The notes under the pieces: generated by a model | Seen by the model: only the letters and a program-made list of their open reading frames with translations | Told to the model about the DNA's origin: nothing | Databases searched by the model: none | Translations under genes and position numbers: made by a program | Shown here: positions 39,085-49,593 of the stretch, piece after piece | How the letters are laid out: each line of letters starts with the position of its first letter | Position numbering within the stretch: position 1 is the first letter of the stretch | Assembly: GCF_030067815.1 (NCBI RefSeq) | Contig: NZ_CP125968.1 | Span: forward strand, 1,790,001-1,854,000 | Direction: 5' to 3' | DNA from: Sporosarcina thermotolerans | GTDB taxonomy: Bacteria; Bacillota; Bacilli; Bacillales_A; Planococcaceae | Length of the DNA stretch: 64,000 nucleotides

Positions 39085-40242
39085 TTGCATGACAATCAAA
39101 ACGAGTCTTTTGTCGTCTCTCAGGAAGACTGGACGCTTCACCGAAAAGGCTACCAGGATCAGAAACGTCATATGGATAAAGTGAAAAAAGCGATTCATAG
39201 CAATTTACCTGAATTGATCACCGAAGAAAGCATTGTTATGTCGGACGGCAAAGAGATTATCAAAATACCAATACGGTCGTTAGATGAATATAAAATCCGG
39301 TACAATCACGATAAGTCTAAGCATGTCGGGCAAGGCGATGGGAAGAGCCAGGTGGGTGACGTTGTTGCGAGTGACGGAAAACAAGGCAACGGTAAAGGAA
39401 AACAGGCAGGCGATCAGCCAGGCAAGGACTATTATGAGGCCGAAGTATCCATTGCTGAAATAGAAGCGGCCTTATTTAAAGAATTGGAATTGCCGAATCT
39501 TGAACAACGAGAACAGGTGGATATTACCGACGATACAATCGCTTTCAATGATATAAGGAAAAAAGGTCTTATCGGAAATATTGATAAAAAGAGAACAATT
39601 ATTGCTGCATTCAAACGGAATGCAATGGATGGTAAAACCGGAATCATGCCAATCTATAACGATGATTTGCGGTTTAAAACTTGGGATGAGGTCACAAAGC
39701 CCCAATCCAGTGCAGTCGTTCTGATGATGATGGACACAAGTGCCTCAATGGGCACCTTTGAAAAGTATATGGCAAGAAGCTTCTATTTTTGGATGATGAA
39801 GTTTTTACGCACAAAATATGAAAAGGTAGAAATTGAATTCATAGCCCACCACACGATTGCTAAAGTGGTGTCGGAAACTGATTTCTTTTCCAAAGGTGAA
39901 AGTGGAGGGACAATTTGCTCGACCGCTTATGAAAAAGCGCTCGATCTTATTTCAAAGAAATATAATCCGACACGTTTTAATATTTACCCTTTCCATTTCT
40001 CAGATGGGGAAAATATGTCATCGGATAACGGGAAATGTTTATCGTTGGTGAATGAATTGATGGAAGTCTCAAATATGTTCGGTTATGGGGAAGTGAATGC
40101 CCATAGCCGATATTCAACACTGATGAATACGTACAATAAAATAGAAGATCCGAAATTCCGTCATTATGTACTGAAAGATAACAAAGATGTTTACCATGCA
40201 TTAAAGAAGTTTTTCCACAAGCATCAGGAGGGATCCGAATGA
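39085..40242 (+). CDS. yhbH: YhbH sporulation protein (YeaH family)
   Basis: 385 residues, start TTG. The N-terminus [21 protein letters not shown] is characteristic; the C-terminal half is a von Willebrand-like domain with [15 protein letters not shown] (metal-site DxSxS). A low-complexity Gly/Lys linker separates the two (about residues 88-115). Works with PrkA and SpoVR; its stop overlaps the next start (ATGA). Confidence 0.94.
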   Translation: MHDNQNESFVVSQEDWTLHRKGYQDQKRHMDKVKKAIHSNLPELITEESIVMSDGKEIIKIPIRSLDEYKIRYNHDKSKHVGQGDGKSQVGDVVASDGKQGNGKGKQAGDQPGKDYYEAEVSIAEIEAALFKELELPNLEQREQVDITDDTIAFNDIRKKGLIGNIDKKRTIIAAFKRNAMDGKTGIMPIYNDDLRFKTWDEVTKPQSSAVVLMMMDTSASMGTFEKYMARSFYFWMMKFLRTKYEKVEIEFIAHHTIAKVVSETDFFSKGESGGTICSTAYEKALDLISKKYNPTRFNIYPFHFSDGENMSSDNGKCLSLVNELMEVSNMFGYGEVNAHSRYSTLMNTYNKIEDPKFRHYVLKDNKDVYHALKKFFHKHQEGSE

Positions 40243-41645
40243 CGGACCGCAGGGCACTGCAATATGCGGTTGAAGAAATTACGGAGATAGCCAAAGGTTT
40301 CGGACTGGATTTCTATCCGATGCGGTATGAAGTCTGTCCAGCAGATATTATTTATACATTTGGTGCTTACGGAATGCCTACACGGTTCTCTCATTGGAGT
40401 TTTGGAAAACAGTTCCACAAAATGAAGTTGCAATATGATTTAGGGCTGAGTCAGATTTATGAATTAGTGATCAATTCAAATCCTTGTTATGCATTTTTGC
40501 TCGAAAGCAATACACTGTTACAAAATAAGCTGATCATCGCCCATGTTTTAGCCCATTGCGATTTCTTTAAAAACAATGCAAGGTTTGCGAATACGCGACG
40601 GGATATGGTAGAAAGTATGACTGCAACAGCGGAACGTATAGCAAATTATGAAATGACTTATGGAAAAGACGAAGTTGAACAATTTTTGGATGCGGTGCTT
40701 GCGATTCAGGAACATATCGATCCATCACTCGTAAGATGGAGATATGGCAATGAAGAAGTAGAGGAAGAAGAAACGAAACCCATCCTTCGTAAAACTGCAT
40801 ACGACGATCTTTGGGAAATTGATAATCGTAAACTATCATCGCCCACTTTGGAAACAACAAGAAAAAGAGTTCCTGCTCAACCGGAAAAGGATATACTGCT
40901 TTTCATATTGGAGCATAGTCGGGAACTCTCAGAGTGGCAGCGAGATATTTTGACGATGGTTCGTGAAGAGATGCTTTACTTCTGGCCACAAATGGAAACG
41001 AAAATCATGAATGAAGGTTGGGCAACATTCTGGCATCAACGGATCCTTAGGGAAATGGACTTGACGTCAGACGAAACAATTGAATTTGCTAAATTGAATG
41101 CGAACGTTATTCAACCGTCAAGAACATCCATTAATCCATATTATTTGGGACTGAAGATTTTCGAGGATATTGAACGCCGATACGATAATCCTACCAAAGA
41201 AATGATGGAGTTTGGGGTGACTCCGAATTCGGGTAGGGAAAAAATGTTTGAAGTTAGGGAAATGGATTCCGATATTTCATTCATAAGAAACTACTTGACC
41301 AAGGAAATCGTGCAACAAGAAGACATGTATGTTTTCGAGAAAAAAGGAAGTTATTATAAAATATCAGATAAAGAATATCGAAATGTGCAAGAGCGGTTAA
41401 TCGCGCAACGAGTAAATGGTGGATTTCCTTTTATCGTCGTCCACGATGGGGACTACGTTCGAAATGGTGAGCTTTATCTGGTGCATAAGTTTGAAGGAAC
41501 GGAATTAGATGTCCCCTATTTGGAGAATGTCCTTCCTTATATACATCAATTATGGGGCCGTATCGTCCACTTGGAGACGTATACAGATTCTAAACAAATC
41601 GTGTTCTCGTATGATGGGAAAAAGGTTCATCGAAGATATGCTTGA
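40239..41645 (+). CDS. spoVR: Stage V sporulation protein R
   Basis: 468 residues, full length, with [18 protein letters not shown] motif as [14 protein letters not shown] and [19 protein letters not shown]. Required for spore cortex formation in B. subtilis. Coupled to yhbH by a four-base overlap. A terminator follows the stop. Confidence 0.95.
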   Translation: MTDRRALQYAVEEITEIAKGFGLDFYPMRYEVCPADIIYTFGAYGMPTRFSHWSFGKQFHKMKLQYDLGLSQIYELVINSNPCYAFLLESNTLLQNKLIIAHVLAHCDFFKNNARFANTRRDMVESMTATAERIANYEMTYGKDEVEQFLDAVLAIQEHIDPSLVRWRYGNEEVEEEETKPILRKTAYDDLWEIDNRKLSSPTLETTRKRVPAQPEKDILLFILEHSRELSEWQRDILTMVREEMLYFWPQMETKIMNEGWATFWHQRILREMDLTSDETIEFAKLNANVIQPSRTSINPYYLGLKIFEDIERRYDNPTKEMMEFGVTPNSGREKMFEVREMDSDISFIRNYLTKEIVQQEDMYVFEKKGSYYKISDKEYRNVQERLIAQRVNGGFPFIVVHDGDYVRNGELYLVHKFEGTELDVPYLENVLPYIHQLWGRIVHLETYTDSKQIVFSYDGKKVHRRYA

Positions 41646-41655
41646 AGAGAATTTG

Positions 41656-41695
41656 GCCGTCGCATTGGATGAGTTGTCCAAGTGGCGGCTTTTTT
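41656..41695 (+). terminator. Terminator of prkA-yhbH-spoVR
   Basis: GCCG...GGA and TCC...CGGC arms (41656-41689) fold as a long interrupted stem followed by TTTTTT. Confidence 0.65.
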
Positions 41696-41727
41696 GTGAG
41701 GGTTTTTTGTAGGTCAAAGGTAACGAA

Positions 41728-41848
41728 AAGACGATATAAATGTGAAAGTGACCGATAACTTCGCCAGATTGACCGATAAAATTGTAAAAGTGACCGATAA
41801 CTCCACTAAACTGACCGATAAAATTGTGAATATGACCGATAAGTTTTA
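41728..41848. repeat. Intergenic tandem array, five clear units, exact 21-bp period
   Basis: TGACCGATAA begins at 41749, 41770, 41791, 41812 and 41833, exactly 21 bases apart; a degraded sixth copy starts at 41728. The 11 bases after the core alternate between an AATTGT-type and a CTCC/CTTCGCC-type, so the higher-order unit is 42 bp. The rest of the spacer 41646-41941 is the spoVR terminator and AT-rich sequence. Confidence 0.9.
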
Positions 41849-41941
41849 GATCATGGTCAATTCTCTTCAATTAAATTTGTACAATTCTATTATTCTGTAA
41901 TTTGCGGTAAACTAATAGAAATGGGGCAGGGGGAAAAGGGA

Positions 41942-42451
41942 ATGCAAATGAGAGAAGCAATATTAGAAGATGTCGAAGCGATTGCACGCGTACATGTCGA
42001 TAGTTGGCGGAGTACATACAAAGGGATAGTGCCAGATTCTTATCTTCAACAATTATCATACGAGCAGCGCGCTGAAAATTGGCGTCGCGGCATAGGTCAT
42101 AACACAATATTTGTAGCTGAGAGTGAAAGAGGAGAAATAGTTGGTTTCGCAACCGGTGGAAAAGAGCGAACAGGTAATTATGGTGTAGATGGCGAGTTAT
42201 ATGCAATCTATCTAATAGAGGAAGCGCAAGGGGGAGGGATAGGAAAAACGCTGACGATGGAGATTGCAAATAAACTAAACAAACAAGGACTTTCTTCCAT
42301 GTTAGTATGGGTGCTTGAACTTAATCCGTCTAAGAAATTCTATGAAGCACTCGGCGGGAAACCACTTGCTGAGACCATGATTGAAATCGGTGGAGAACAA
42401 TTTAAAGAGATTGCATATTATTGGGAAGATATCGGGAAGATAGGGGAATGA
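41942..42451 (+). CDS. GNAT-family N-acetyltransferase
   Basis: About 169 residues; MREAILEDVEAIARVHVDSWRST at the start and IYLIEEAQGGGIGKTL for acetyl-CoA binding, ending in KKFYEALGGKPLAE. The start is placed at ATG 41942 behind GGGGGAAAAGGG. Close to the YuaI/RimI-like stand-alone GNATs; acceptor unknown. Confidence 0.85.
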   Translation: MQMREAILEDVEAIARVHVDSWRSTYKGIVPDSYLQQLSYEQRAENWRRGIGHNTIFVAESERGEIVGFATGGKERTGNYGVDGELYAIYLIEEAQGGGIGKTLTMEIANKLNKQGLSSMLVWVLELNPSKKFYEALGGKPLAETMIEIGGEQFKEIAYYWEDIGKIGE

Positions 42452-42493
42452 ATTTATGCCCCCGTATAATTATTAAAGAAAGAAGGAAATCAA

Positions 42494-42988
42494 ATGAAAG
42501 TCAGGCAGGTTAAACCACCCGATGCAGAGCAATTAGTAAAATTGATCAGTCATGTAGAAAGTACATCCGATTTTATGTTATTTGAAGCGGGTGAGCGAAA
42601 TTTATCTGCGGAGCAATTTCGAAAAAGAATCGAATCATTTGGGGAGGATGCGTCCACCATTCTCATTTCTGAAAATGAGGGAGCATTGACTGGATATTTA
42701 ATGGTAATTGCAGGTGGGTCAAAAAGAAATAAGCACTCGGCCTATTTAGTGATTGGAATTTCAAGGGAGTTTAGAGGGCAAGGGATTGGCAAAGCACTTT
42801 TTGCGGAGCTTGACAATTGGGCCCGCAAACAAAATCTCCATCGTCTTGAATTAACAGTGATGAAAACGAATGCCCCTGGCGTTGCCTTGTATGAAAAGGC
42901 TGGCTTCCAGATCGAAGGAGTGAAAAAGAATTCCTTGCTCGTTAATGGTGAATACATCGATGAATATTACATGGCGAAGTTAATATAA
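42494..42988 (+). CDS. GNAT-family N-acetyltransferase (RimI/RimJ-like)
   Basis: 164 residues: VIGISREFRGQGIGKALFAEL (pyrophosphate loop) and RLELTVMKTNAPGVALYEKAGF. The pattern fits acetyltransferases of protein N-termini or small amines. Followed 11 bases later by the phosphotransferase gene. Confidence 0.85.
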   Translation: MKVRQVKPPDAEQLVKLISHVESTSDFMLFEAGERNLSAEQFRKRIESFGEDASTILISENEGALTGYLMVIAGGSKRNKHSAYLVIGISREFRGQGIGKALFAELDNWARKQNLHRLELTVMKTNAPGVALYEKAGFQIEGVKKNSLLVNGEYIDEYYMAKLI

Positions 42989-42999
42989 GGAGATGTAAA

Positions 43000-43903
43000 A
43001 TGGACATTCCTCATTCATTTCAGGAAAAAATAATAAATTGCTTTGGTGTCTCGGGTGAAACTTGGCTACACTCATTGGAAGCAAAAACAAAAGAAATAGC
43101 GGAGAAGTGGGAACTGACACTCGAAAATCCAGTGGCCAATCTATCCTATAATTATGTCATCAATGTCAGCGACAAGAATAATAACCAATACATACTGAAG
43201 ATGGGTTTGCCAGGTTTTGATTTCCAAAATGAATTACGGACTGTGCAACTTTACGATGGTAGGGGTTGTGCAAAGGTGATTCAAGCGAATCTGGATGCCG
43301 GTGCTATGTTACTCGAAAAGTTGCAGCCTGGAAAAATGCTTTCTGAAATTGAAGATGAACATGTCGTTATCCAAACGTTCTGCGAGGTATGGCGATCAAT
43401 CCGCAGGCCACTGCCAAATACCGGGGAATTTCCAACGATCACGAACTGGGCATCTGCATTCGGAAAATACATAGGCTTGTATCTAGCTAATGATGGTCCG
43501 ATTCCCACTGAACACGTTAAAGTGGCTGAAACATATATAGAAGAAATCATGCAAACTTCAACGGACATTCAATTATTGCATGGTGATTTGCATCATGAAA
43601 ATATCTTGTATTCCAATGAGCGAGGCTGGCTGGCAATTGACCCAAAAGGGGTTGGGGGCGATTCACACTTTGACCTAATTTCTTTCATGATCAATCATCT
43701 ATTCTCCAAGCCTAACCCAAAAAAGCTGTTAAAACTACGAGTCGATGCACTCTTGGATCAATTAAGTTTGGATCGTGAAAGGTTATTGAAAGCGGCTGTT
43801 GGGTTGGACTTTATATGCGTGTTGGAGTATTGAGGATAAAGATCCCGATTGGAAGGATACTTACCAATGTGCTTTATGGTTTGATGAATTATTAAATGCA
43901 TAG
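43000..43903 (+). CDS. Aminoglycoside/hydroxyurea-type phosphotransferase (two frameshifts near the end)
   Basis: Kinase-like fold: IQLLHGDLHHENILYS (catalytic HGD...N) and WLAIDPKGVGGDSHFD (metal site, IDPKG as in APH(6)/hydroxyurea kinases). The WRSIRRPLP segment also fits that group. Two short-run losses near 43806 and 43825 end the frame early at 43833; restored, it reads GLGLYMRVWSIEDKDPDW and ends at 43903, about 301 residues. Antibiotic phosphorylation is possible by family, not shown. Confidence 0.83.
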
Positions 43904-44019
43904 AACCTATCCCGCCTTCACTTTTTATCAATGCCTTATAGGGGTATGATTAATGTACTGAAAACTTAACCACATACTATCCGTACTATAGACAGACATT
44001 AAATGGGAAGGTGATCCGA

Positions 44020-45027
44020 GTGGAAAAGCAATGGATGTCGAATGAAGAGTTTGACCAGATATTTGACGAGAAATCATCCGAAATCAACGAACAATTGGAA
44101 AGTGAAATTCTGATTGCTATGATTGGTGACGTCAATGCGGGTAAATCATCAACCATCAATCGACTAATGGGATCTGAAGTCGCTCAGGTAGGTGCGAAAC
44201 CCGGTGAAACAATCGAAATTAGGAAATTCATTTTTAAGGACAAAATCATTTTCGTCGATACACCAGGATTGGATGATATATATACGGAGCATTCCGCCGA
44301 AACATTGAAGTTTTACAAACAGGCCGATCTAATTTTATTCTTCCTAAATGCAGCGGGAACTGTTTTATCAGAAACGGAACTAAAATCACTAAAGAAAATC
44401 GCTAAAGTGAATAAAGATATAATTCTTGTGTTGAACAAAATAGATGCAGCGGACGATATACCAAGTTTGGTGAAATATGTCGAGGAGCACACGGATTATA
44501 ACTATCCTATCACTCCGATATCCTCGCGAACCGGAGAAAATATCAGCTTGCTTCAAAAAGAAGTGCTTGATTTACTCGAGACGAAAAAAAAAAGACATTT
44601 TAATGGCCGCTAATATGGCCGATAAATCGGCGATTGCGAATCGGTGGATATTGGGGGCAGGGGCTTCTGCAGCTGCAATCGGTGCAGTACCGATACCTGG
44701 CTCGGATTTTGTTCCCCTCACTGCTTTGCAAGTAAGTCTGATGTTAAAGCTGTCGACACTCTACGGGAAACCGATAACGAAAGACAAAGCTAAGGAACTG
44801 ATCATTGCTACGATTGTAGGAAATATCGGAAAGACAATCTTTAGGCAAATCGTAAAAGTAGTTCCTGGTGCAGGTATGGTAGCGGGGCAAGCGTGGCTGG
44901 TGGGATGACAATTGCCCTTGGACATGCCGTGAAATACGCGTATGAAAACGATATCGATTTAAACCCGAAATCATTAAAACCAATCTATCAAATGTATCTC
45001 AAAAAGGCCTCTAAAAATAAGGATTAA
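44020..45027 (+). CDS. Era-like GTPase with DUF697 domain (two frameshifts)
   Basis: N-terminal GTPase: G1 IGDVNAGKSSTINRL, G3 DTPGLDD, G4 LNKID. C-terminal DUF697 part: ANRWILGAGASAAAIGAVPIPGSD with hydrophobic helices, ending YQMYLKKASKNKD. Breaks occur in an A10 run at about 44584 (an extra or two missing A) and a G4 run near 44887; parts lie in 44011-44613, 44477-44908 and on to 45027. About 335 residues. DUF697 GTPases associate with membranes; the role is unknown. GTG 44020 is preferred as start, behind GGAAGG. Confidence 0.8.
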
Positions 45028-45035
45028 CGAAAGGA

Positions 45036-45836
45036 TTGATTCCAATCAGGATTGGTCTAATCGGAAAAGGCAATTTAGGCTTGTTTCTCTTACGAAAAAT
45101 AAATCACGAAAAAATCCTTAAAGACTACAAGATTGTCTCTATATTAGATGAACGAGAAAAAGCGAAAGACGAACTTTCCATACTTGCAGAAAAATACGAT
45201 TGTGACTCGTTTCAAGACATTCATTCATTCTTAAAGTCAGGCATCGATATCGTAGTTGAATGCGCTAATATTGAAACTGCCAAGTTGTACGCTACAGAAG
45301 TCATTAAAAAGAAAAACCTACTGTTGATTAGCATTGGAGCATTTGCCGATACTCCTTTTGCCGAAATTTTAAAAGAGGACGCACGGAAATACGGAAATCG
45401 CGTTTATCTACCATCGGGTGCAATTGGCGGATTGGATGCATTGAAGGCGGCAAAATTGGCTGGTGGGTTGGAGTCTGTAATGTTGACAACAAGAAAGCCT
45501 GCAAATTCACTATCTGATGAAATTATTTCAGGGGAGCAAATCTTATTCGAAGGCTCAGCCCGTGAAGCGATAAAACAATTCCCTAAGAATGCAAACGTTG
45601 CAATTGTCTTGTCTTTGGCGGGATTAGGGGTGGACAAGACAGCTGTCCAAATAATAGCAGATCCAGCTGTTACCCAAAATACTCATCAGATTGAGGTAAT
45701 TGGTGCCTTTGGGGAGTTTGTCTTGACGATTAAAAATAACCCATCACCAGATAATCCGAAGACAAGTCATATTACTGGATCGAGTATTATAGCAACACTC
45801 GCTAACTTGGAAAGTGAAATCGCAATAGGAACATAA
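45036..45836 (+). CDS. Aspartate dehydrogenase family protein
   Basis: 266 residues, start TTG. NAD site IRIGLIGKGNLGLFLLRKI; catalytic-region LPSGAIGGLDALKAA and FPKNANVAIVLSLAG, diagnostic for L-aspartate dehydrogenase (NadX-type). It oxidises aspartate to iminoaspartate, feeding NAD synthesis, or works in reverse. No nad gene lies nearby, so the pathway link is open. Confidence 0.85.
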   Translation: MIPIRIGLIGKGNLGLFLLRKINHEKILKDYKIVSILDEREKAKDELSILAEKYDCDSFQDIHSFLKSGIDIVVECANIETAKLYATEVIKKKNLLLISIGAFADTPFAEILKEDARKYGNRVYLPSGAIGGLDALKAAKLAGGLESVMLTTRKPANSLSDEIISGEQILFEGSAREAIKQFPKNANVAIVLSLAGLGVDKTAVQIIADPAVTQNTHQIEVIGAFGEFVLTIKNNPSPDNPKTSHITGSSIIATLANLESEIAIGT

Positions 45837-45842
45837 AAGCAA

Positions 45843-46763
45843 ATGGGGGAACGACATGGACAGATTATTGAACAGGTTACAGATGATCATGTAGTTAAAT
45901 CTCTTGAAAAAAATCTCGCAATTATTCGATTTGACTTAGATCATAGAATCGCTTTTGTGAATGATATCTTTGCGAATGCAATGGGATATACGAAAGAAGA
46001 GATGATTGGAATCGCTCATAAGGATTTATGTTTCGATGATTATGCAAATAGTAGGGAATATGAACTGTTTTGGAATGAATTGAAGCGTGGAATAAGCAAA
46101 CAAGAGAAGGTTGTGCGAAAGGATAAGAGAGGTAATAAAGTGTGGCTCGAAGCAACGTATATGCCTGTTTTCAGTTCGAATGGAAGTAGGGTGATCGGCA
46201 TTTCAAAAGTCGCTTCGAATATTACTTCTCGGCAAGCATCCATCACATCGGTTGTTGAAGAGCTGAGTCAGATGGCAGAAGGATTGACCGAACGAGCGGA
46301 TATTGGAATAGTACGAAGTAAGGAATTGTTAGCCCTTATCGAAGACATTGCTGATATATCCCGTACCAATACAAATACCTTGGGTAATTTAGAAACCCAT
46401 GTTGAGAGTATTCAATATATCGTAAAGACGATTAGGGAAATTGCGGCGCAAACGAATTTGCTGGCTTTAAATGCTGCAATTGAAGCGGCAAGGGCAGGCG
46501 AGCATGGACGAGGATTCGATGTCGTTGCAAAAGAAGTAAGAAAATTGTCAGCAAGGGTGGAAAAATCGATTGTTGAAGTACGGGAAGGAGTAGAAGCAAT
46601 TACAGCGGAAATCCAAAACATCTCCAAAGGGACGACGCTGGCTGAGGAAAATGTGGACCGTTGTCAGCAAAGAATTGAAGTGGCGATGGAAGATTTCCTG
46701 AAAATTGCTTCATCGGCATCTGAACTCGACAAACAGTCGAAAATTGTATCGAGTGTAGTTTAA
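45843..46763 (+). CDS. Soluble PAS-domain methyl-accepting chemotaxis protein
   Basis: 306 residues. PAS domain at about 20-130 ([39 protein letters not shown]), then a coiled-coil MCP signalling region with the conserved hairpin tip [21 protein letters not shown] split as [15 protein letters not shown] and [16 protein letters not shown]. There is no membrane segment or HAMP domain, so it is cytosolic and short. A PAS input suggests redox or small-ligand sensing. Confidence 0.9.
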   Translation: MGERHGQIIEQVTDDHVVKSLEKNLAIIRFDLDHRIAFVNDIFANAMGYTKEEMIGIAHKDLCFDDYANSREYELFWNELKRGISKQEKVVRKDKRGNKVWLEATYMPVFSSNGSRVIGISKVASNITSRQASITSVVEELSQMAEGLTERADIGIVRSKELLALIEDIADISRTNTNTLGNLETHVESIQYIVKTIREIAAQTNLLALNAAIEAARAGEHGRGFDVVAKEVRKLSARVEKSIVEVREGVEAITAEIQNISKGTTLAEENVDRCQQRIEVAMEDFLKIASSASELDKQSKIVSSVV

Positions 46764-46772
46764 AAGCAAACG

Positions 46773-46822
46773 AGCAGGTGAAGGGAAATGTTCAACTGAA
46801 CAAGAATCCTTCACCTGCTTAA
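46773..46822 (+). terminator. Terminator after the chemoreceptor gene
   Basis: AGCAGGTGAAGG (46773-46784) pairs with CCTTCACCTGCT (46808-46819); an inner GTTCAACTGAAC adds a second stem. Confidence 0.75.
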
Positions 46823-46941
46823 TTACTTGTACAAGCGCTCGTACTACCCCTTCTGCCTTTCCATTCCAAGTAAACCGCCTCCTCAAACTACTTGTCTATC
46901 CCTTTACCCTTTTTCATAAATGTTTAATAAAGTAAATAAGA

Positions 46942-46967
46942 CATCGAATGCCGTTTTGGCCTCCGAT
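46942..46967 (-). terminator. Probable terminator of the YusW-like gene
   Basis: CATCG/CGATG with inner GCC/GGC pairs form an interrupted stem on the minus strand just past the stop, followed by TCTTATTTACTT. Confidence 0.5.
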
Positions 46968-46976
46968 GCCTCACCT

Positions 46977-47402
46977 CTATTTAGAAAACATAATTTCCTT
47001 GCTATCGTGTCCTTTAAATGTGACCTCCAACCGGATCATTTTATAATCCTTGAAACCGAATGCCTCAGCCGTTTTCGTGATTAATTCGGTTTCATCGGCT
47101 TCGGGATTAGGGTCAAGTTTTTCAAATGCCTCCATTATTTTCTTTAGTGCCTTTTTGCCGTGAAGGGTAACATCATCCTTCTTATTTAAATATTCCGCTT
47201 CAGAACGGTCCTTTTTTTCTATAAAGCTTGCTTTAAGGGCTTCTTTTTGTTCTTTCGTCTCAATCTTGACAGTGAATGCTTTGATGCCGTATGTTTCGAC
47301 CACTTCGCTTGCTTTCTCTTTCGGTATAATATTTTGGTCGCTACAAGCAGATGCGATAAGCAATAATTGTACTAAGAAAATAAAGAAAACTATTTTTTTC
47401 AT
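46977..47402 (-). CDS. YusW-like lipoprotein
   Basis: 141 residues with a lipoprotein signal: MKKIVFFIFLVQLLLIASAC, lipobox IASAC with the Cys near residue 20. The mature part GIKAFTVKIETKEQKEALKASF and FGFKDYKMIRLEVTFKGHDS fits the YusW-like domain. Anchored outside the membrane; function unknown. Confidence 0.75.
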   Translation of the reverse strand: MKKIVFFIFLVQLLLIASACSDQNIIPKEKASEVVETYGIKAFTVKIETKEQKEALKASFIEKKDRSEAEYLNKKDDVTLHGKKALKKIMEAFEKLDPNPEADETELITKTAEAFGFKDYKMIRLEVTFKGHDSKEIMFSK

Positions 47403-47613
47403 TTAACTATTCATCCTTTCCAATGCACTACCTTTAACATAACCGGCAAATCACAGTGATATACAAAGGCCCACATTTGAATAATTTGTGACGAACTGTT
47501 GATAAAGTAAGGGGATTCCCTGAAAAAAAGTCCGAAAACGTTTATATTATTAGGAATGAAATGTTATGATTAGGACGGTATAATCTCGAAATACCTCTAA
47601 GGAGGATAAATAG

Positions 47614-48544
47614 ATGACGAAAGAAATTGAAATTCCATACAATGAAAATACTACAATGGATAAAGATAAGGCGGGCTCAATTATTAGGGATGTAAAGTCG
47701 CTATTCAAAGGTCCCGTGTTAATTGCTAATGCACTACCCGTATTCGTCGGTTTTTGGCTTGCCCTTCATTTTACCGGGGAACTTTACTTGCGAACAGCAG
47801 GTTGTTTTGGCTCTCCATTATTGGTAGCACAATTTTAATGGGTGGGGCTCTTGTCTTAAATAACTGGTATGATGTAGATATTGATACTGTGATGAAAAGA
47901 ACACAAAAACGTCCGACCGTTACTGGAATATATCGTTAAAGACCGTCCTTGGAATCGGGATTTCCATGTCTGCGATTGGTATGATCATGCTTATGTTTAC
48001 CACTATGGAAGCAGCAATTTACGCCTTTATTGGCTGGTTCACGTATGTAATCATGTATACAATGTGGACGAAGCGTAAATACACATTAAATACCGTCATT
48101 GGAAGTATTTCCGGAGCTGTAACTCCGCTAATCGGCTGGGCAGCTCTTGCACCCGCGTATCATATTGTTCCAGTGATACTCTTCATCATATTGTTCATTT
48201 GGCAGATGCCGCATACGTTCGCAATTGCAATGAGAAAGTACGATGAATATAAAGCTGCGAATGTTGCCATGTTGCCTGTTGTTTGCGGTTTCAAAATGAC
48301 AAAGCGACAAATGTTCGTATATATCGCATGTTTGTTGCCACTTCCTTTCTATTTAAGTTCACTTGGAATGGTATTTATCGTTCTTGCAACAATATTGAAT
48401 ATTGGGTTCTTAGCGATATCAATCCGCGGGTTTTTCACGAAAGATGATAATAAATGGGCATATGTCATGTTCCTTTATTCGGTAAATTATATAGCGATAT
48501 TATTCTTATTGATGGTAGCTGTTACGATGCCTGCTTTTACATGA
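47614..48544 (+). CDS. ctaB: Protoheme IX farnesyltransferase, heme O synthase (two frameshifts)
   Basis: UbiA-family polyprenyltransferase with about eight membrane helices. The prenyl-diphosphate motif is [19 protein letters not shown]; the second Asp site lies in [19 protein letters not shown]. Two one-base losses near 47790 ([12 protein letters not shown]) and 47930 ([13 protein letters not shown]) split it into 47614-47838, 47754-47939 and 47966-48544; about 310 residues. It makes heme O for cytochrome oxidase. No other cta gene is near. Confidence 0.93.
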
Positions 48545-48566
48545 ATGGAAAATAGTATATATTACT

Positions 48567-48609
48567 AAACTGCTCTTTAAGTCGAATTTTGACGAAGGAG
48601 CAGTTTTTA
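48567..48609 (+). terminator. Terminator after ctaB
   Basis: AAACTGCTCTTT (48567-48578) pairs with AAGGAGCAGTTT (48595-48606), one mismatch, then TTTAT. Confidence 0.75.
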
Positions 48610-48661
48610 TATACAGTGATAACGGACTATTCTATATTGGTAGTTTATTTAAAATATTTTG

Positions 48662-48690
48662 TTGTGAATAGACCCTTTTTCATATATAAT
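48662..48690 (+). promoter_or_regulatory. Promoter of the amino-acid ABC transporter operon
   Basis: TTGTGA (48662-48667), 17-bp spacer, TATAAT (48685-48690), about 55 bases ahead of the solute-binding protein start. Confidence 0.6.
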
Positions 48691-48744
48691 CAATTAAAGT
48701 ATCAATCTATTCAGTAAATTAAAAGGGATATAGGGGGAGTAAGA

Positions 48745-49546
48745 TTGGGGAGTAAATCATTTAAGCGTTTACTATTAGGGGTTGCAATGGCTTGTCTATC
48801 TATTCTTTTAATTGGTTGTGGTGCAGGTTCAACGAACTCAAGTGGTGGTTCTGATGCAACGAATTCTGGTGGGAAAAAGAAGTTGATCGTTGGTACGGAC
48901 GCGACATATGCACCAATGGAGTTTATGGATGAAAAGGGAATATTATCGGAATTGATATTGAAATTGTGAATGCGATTGCCGAAGCGGCTGGGTTTGAAGT
49001 CGAATATAAGAACTATGGTTGGAGCCATTATTCCCAGCGGTAGATAACGGAGAGGTCGATTTTGCAGTATCTTCTATTACAATTACAGATGAACGGAAAC
49101 AGTCATTTGACTTTTCTGATCCATATTTCATTGCGAATCAATTAATCTTAGTCCCGGAAGATTCAGATGTTGAATCATTCAGTGATTTAGCTGATAAAAG
49201 AGTTTCAGTGCAAATTAATACAACAGGGCATCTCGTTGTTGCTGATCTGTTAGGAAAAACAAGTTCAAAAATCGTGGCAACCGAAACGATGCCACTTGCA
49301 ATCACTGAGATGATCAATGGAAATGCAGATGCTTCAGTAGGCGACAATGCGGTCATCATTGATTACAAGGCAAATAATCCGAATGTGAAATTAAAGACGA
49401 TTGAAGATGATAGTTTTGAAAAGGAATATTACGGGTTAATGGTCAAAAAAGGAAACCAGGAGATACTTGATCTATTAAATGAAGGAATCGAAAAGATCAA
49501 GGCAAACGGAAAACTAAAAGAGATCACTGGCTTTGATGTGGAGTAA
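48745..49546 (+). CDS. Amino-acid ABC transporter substrate-binding lipoprotein (two frameshifts)
   Basis: Start TTG behind GGGGGAG. Lipoprotein signal ending LLIGCG (lipobox). The family-3 solute-binding fold shows KLIVGTDATYAPMEFMDEKG and FAVSSITITDERKQSFDFSDPYF. Two short-run losses near 48938 (A run) and 49021 (G run; NYGWEPLFPAVDNGEVDF) break it; about 267 residues. Likely a polar amino acid binder, with the permease and ATPase downstream. Confidence 0.9.
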
Positions 49547-49593
49547 TTGTTGACTTATAAGCAACAGCCATTCCCATCCTGGAGGTGATTAAC

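Noticed and set aside
41550..41870. Minus-strand ORF with GHxxNFIG-like repeats over the second array
   Set aside because: Same cause: a stop-free 21-bp unit. It also overlaps the end of spoVR.
44470..44908. Separate DUF697 gene starting at about 44477
   Set aside because: The frame matches the C-terminal domain of the upstream GTPase after a shift in a 10-A run, and its first residues are out-of-frame GTPase sequence.
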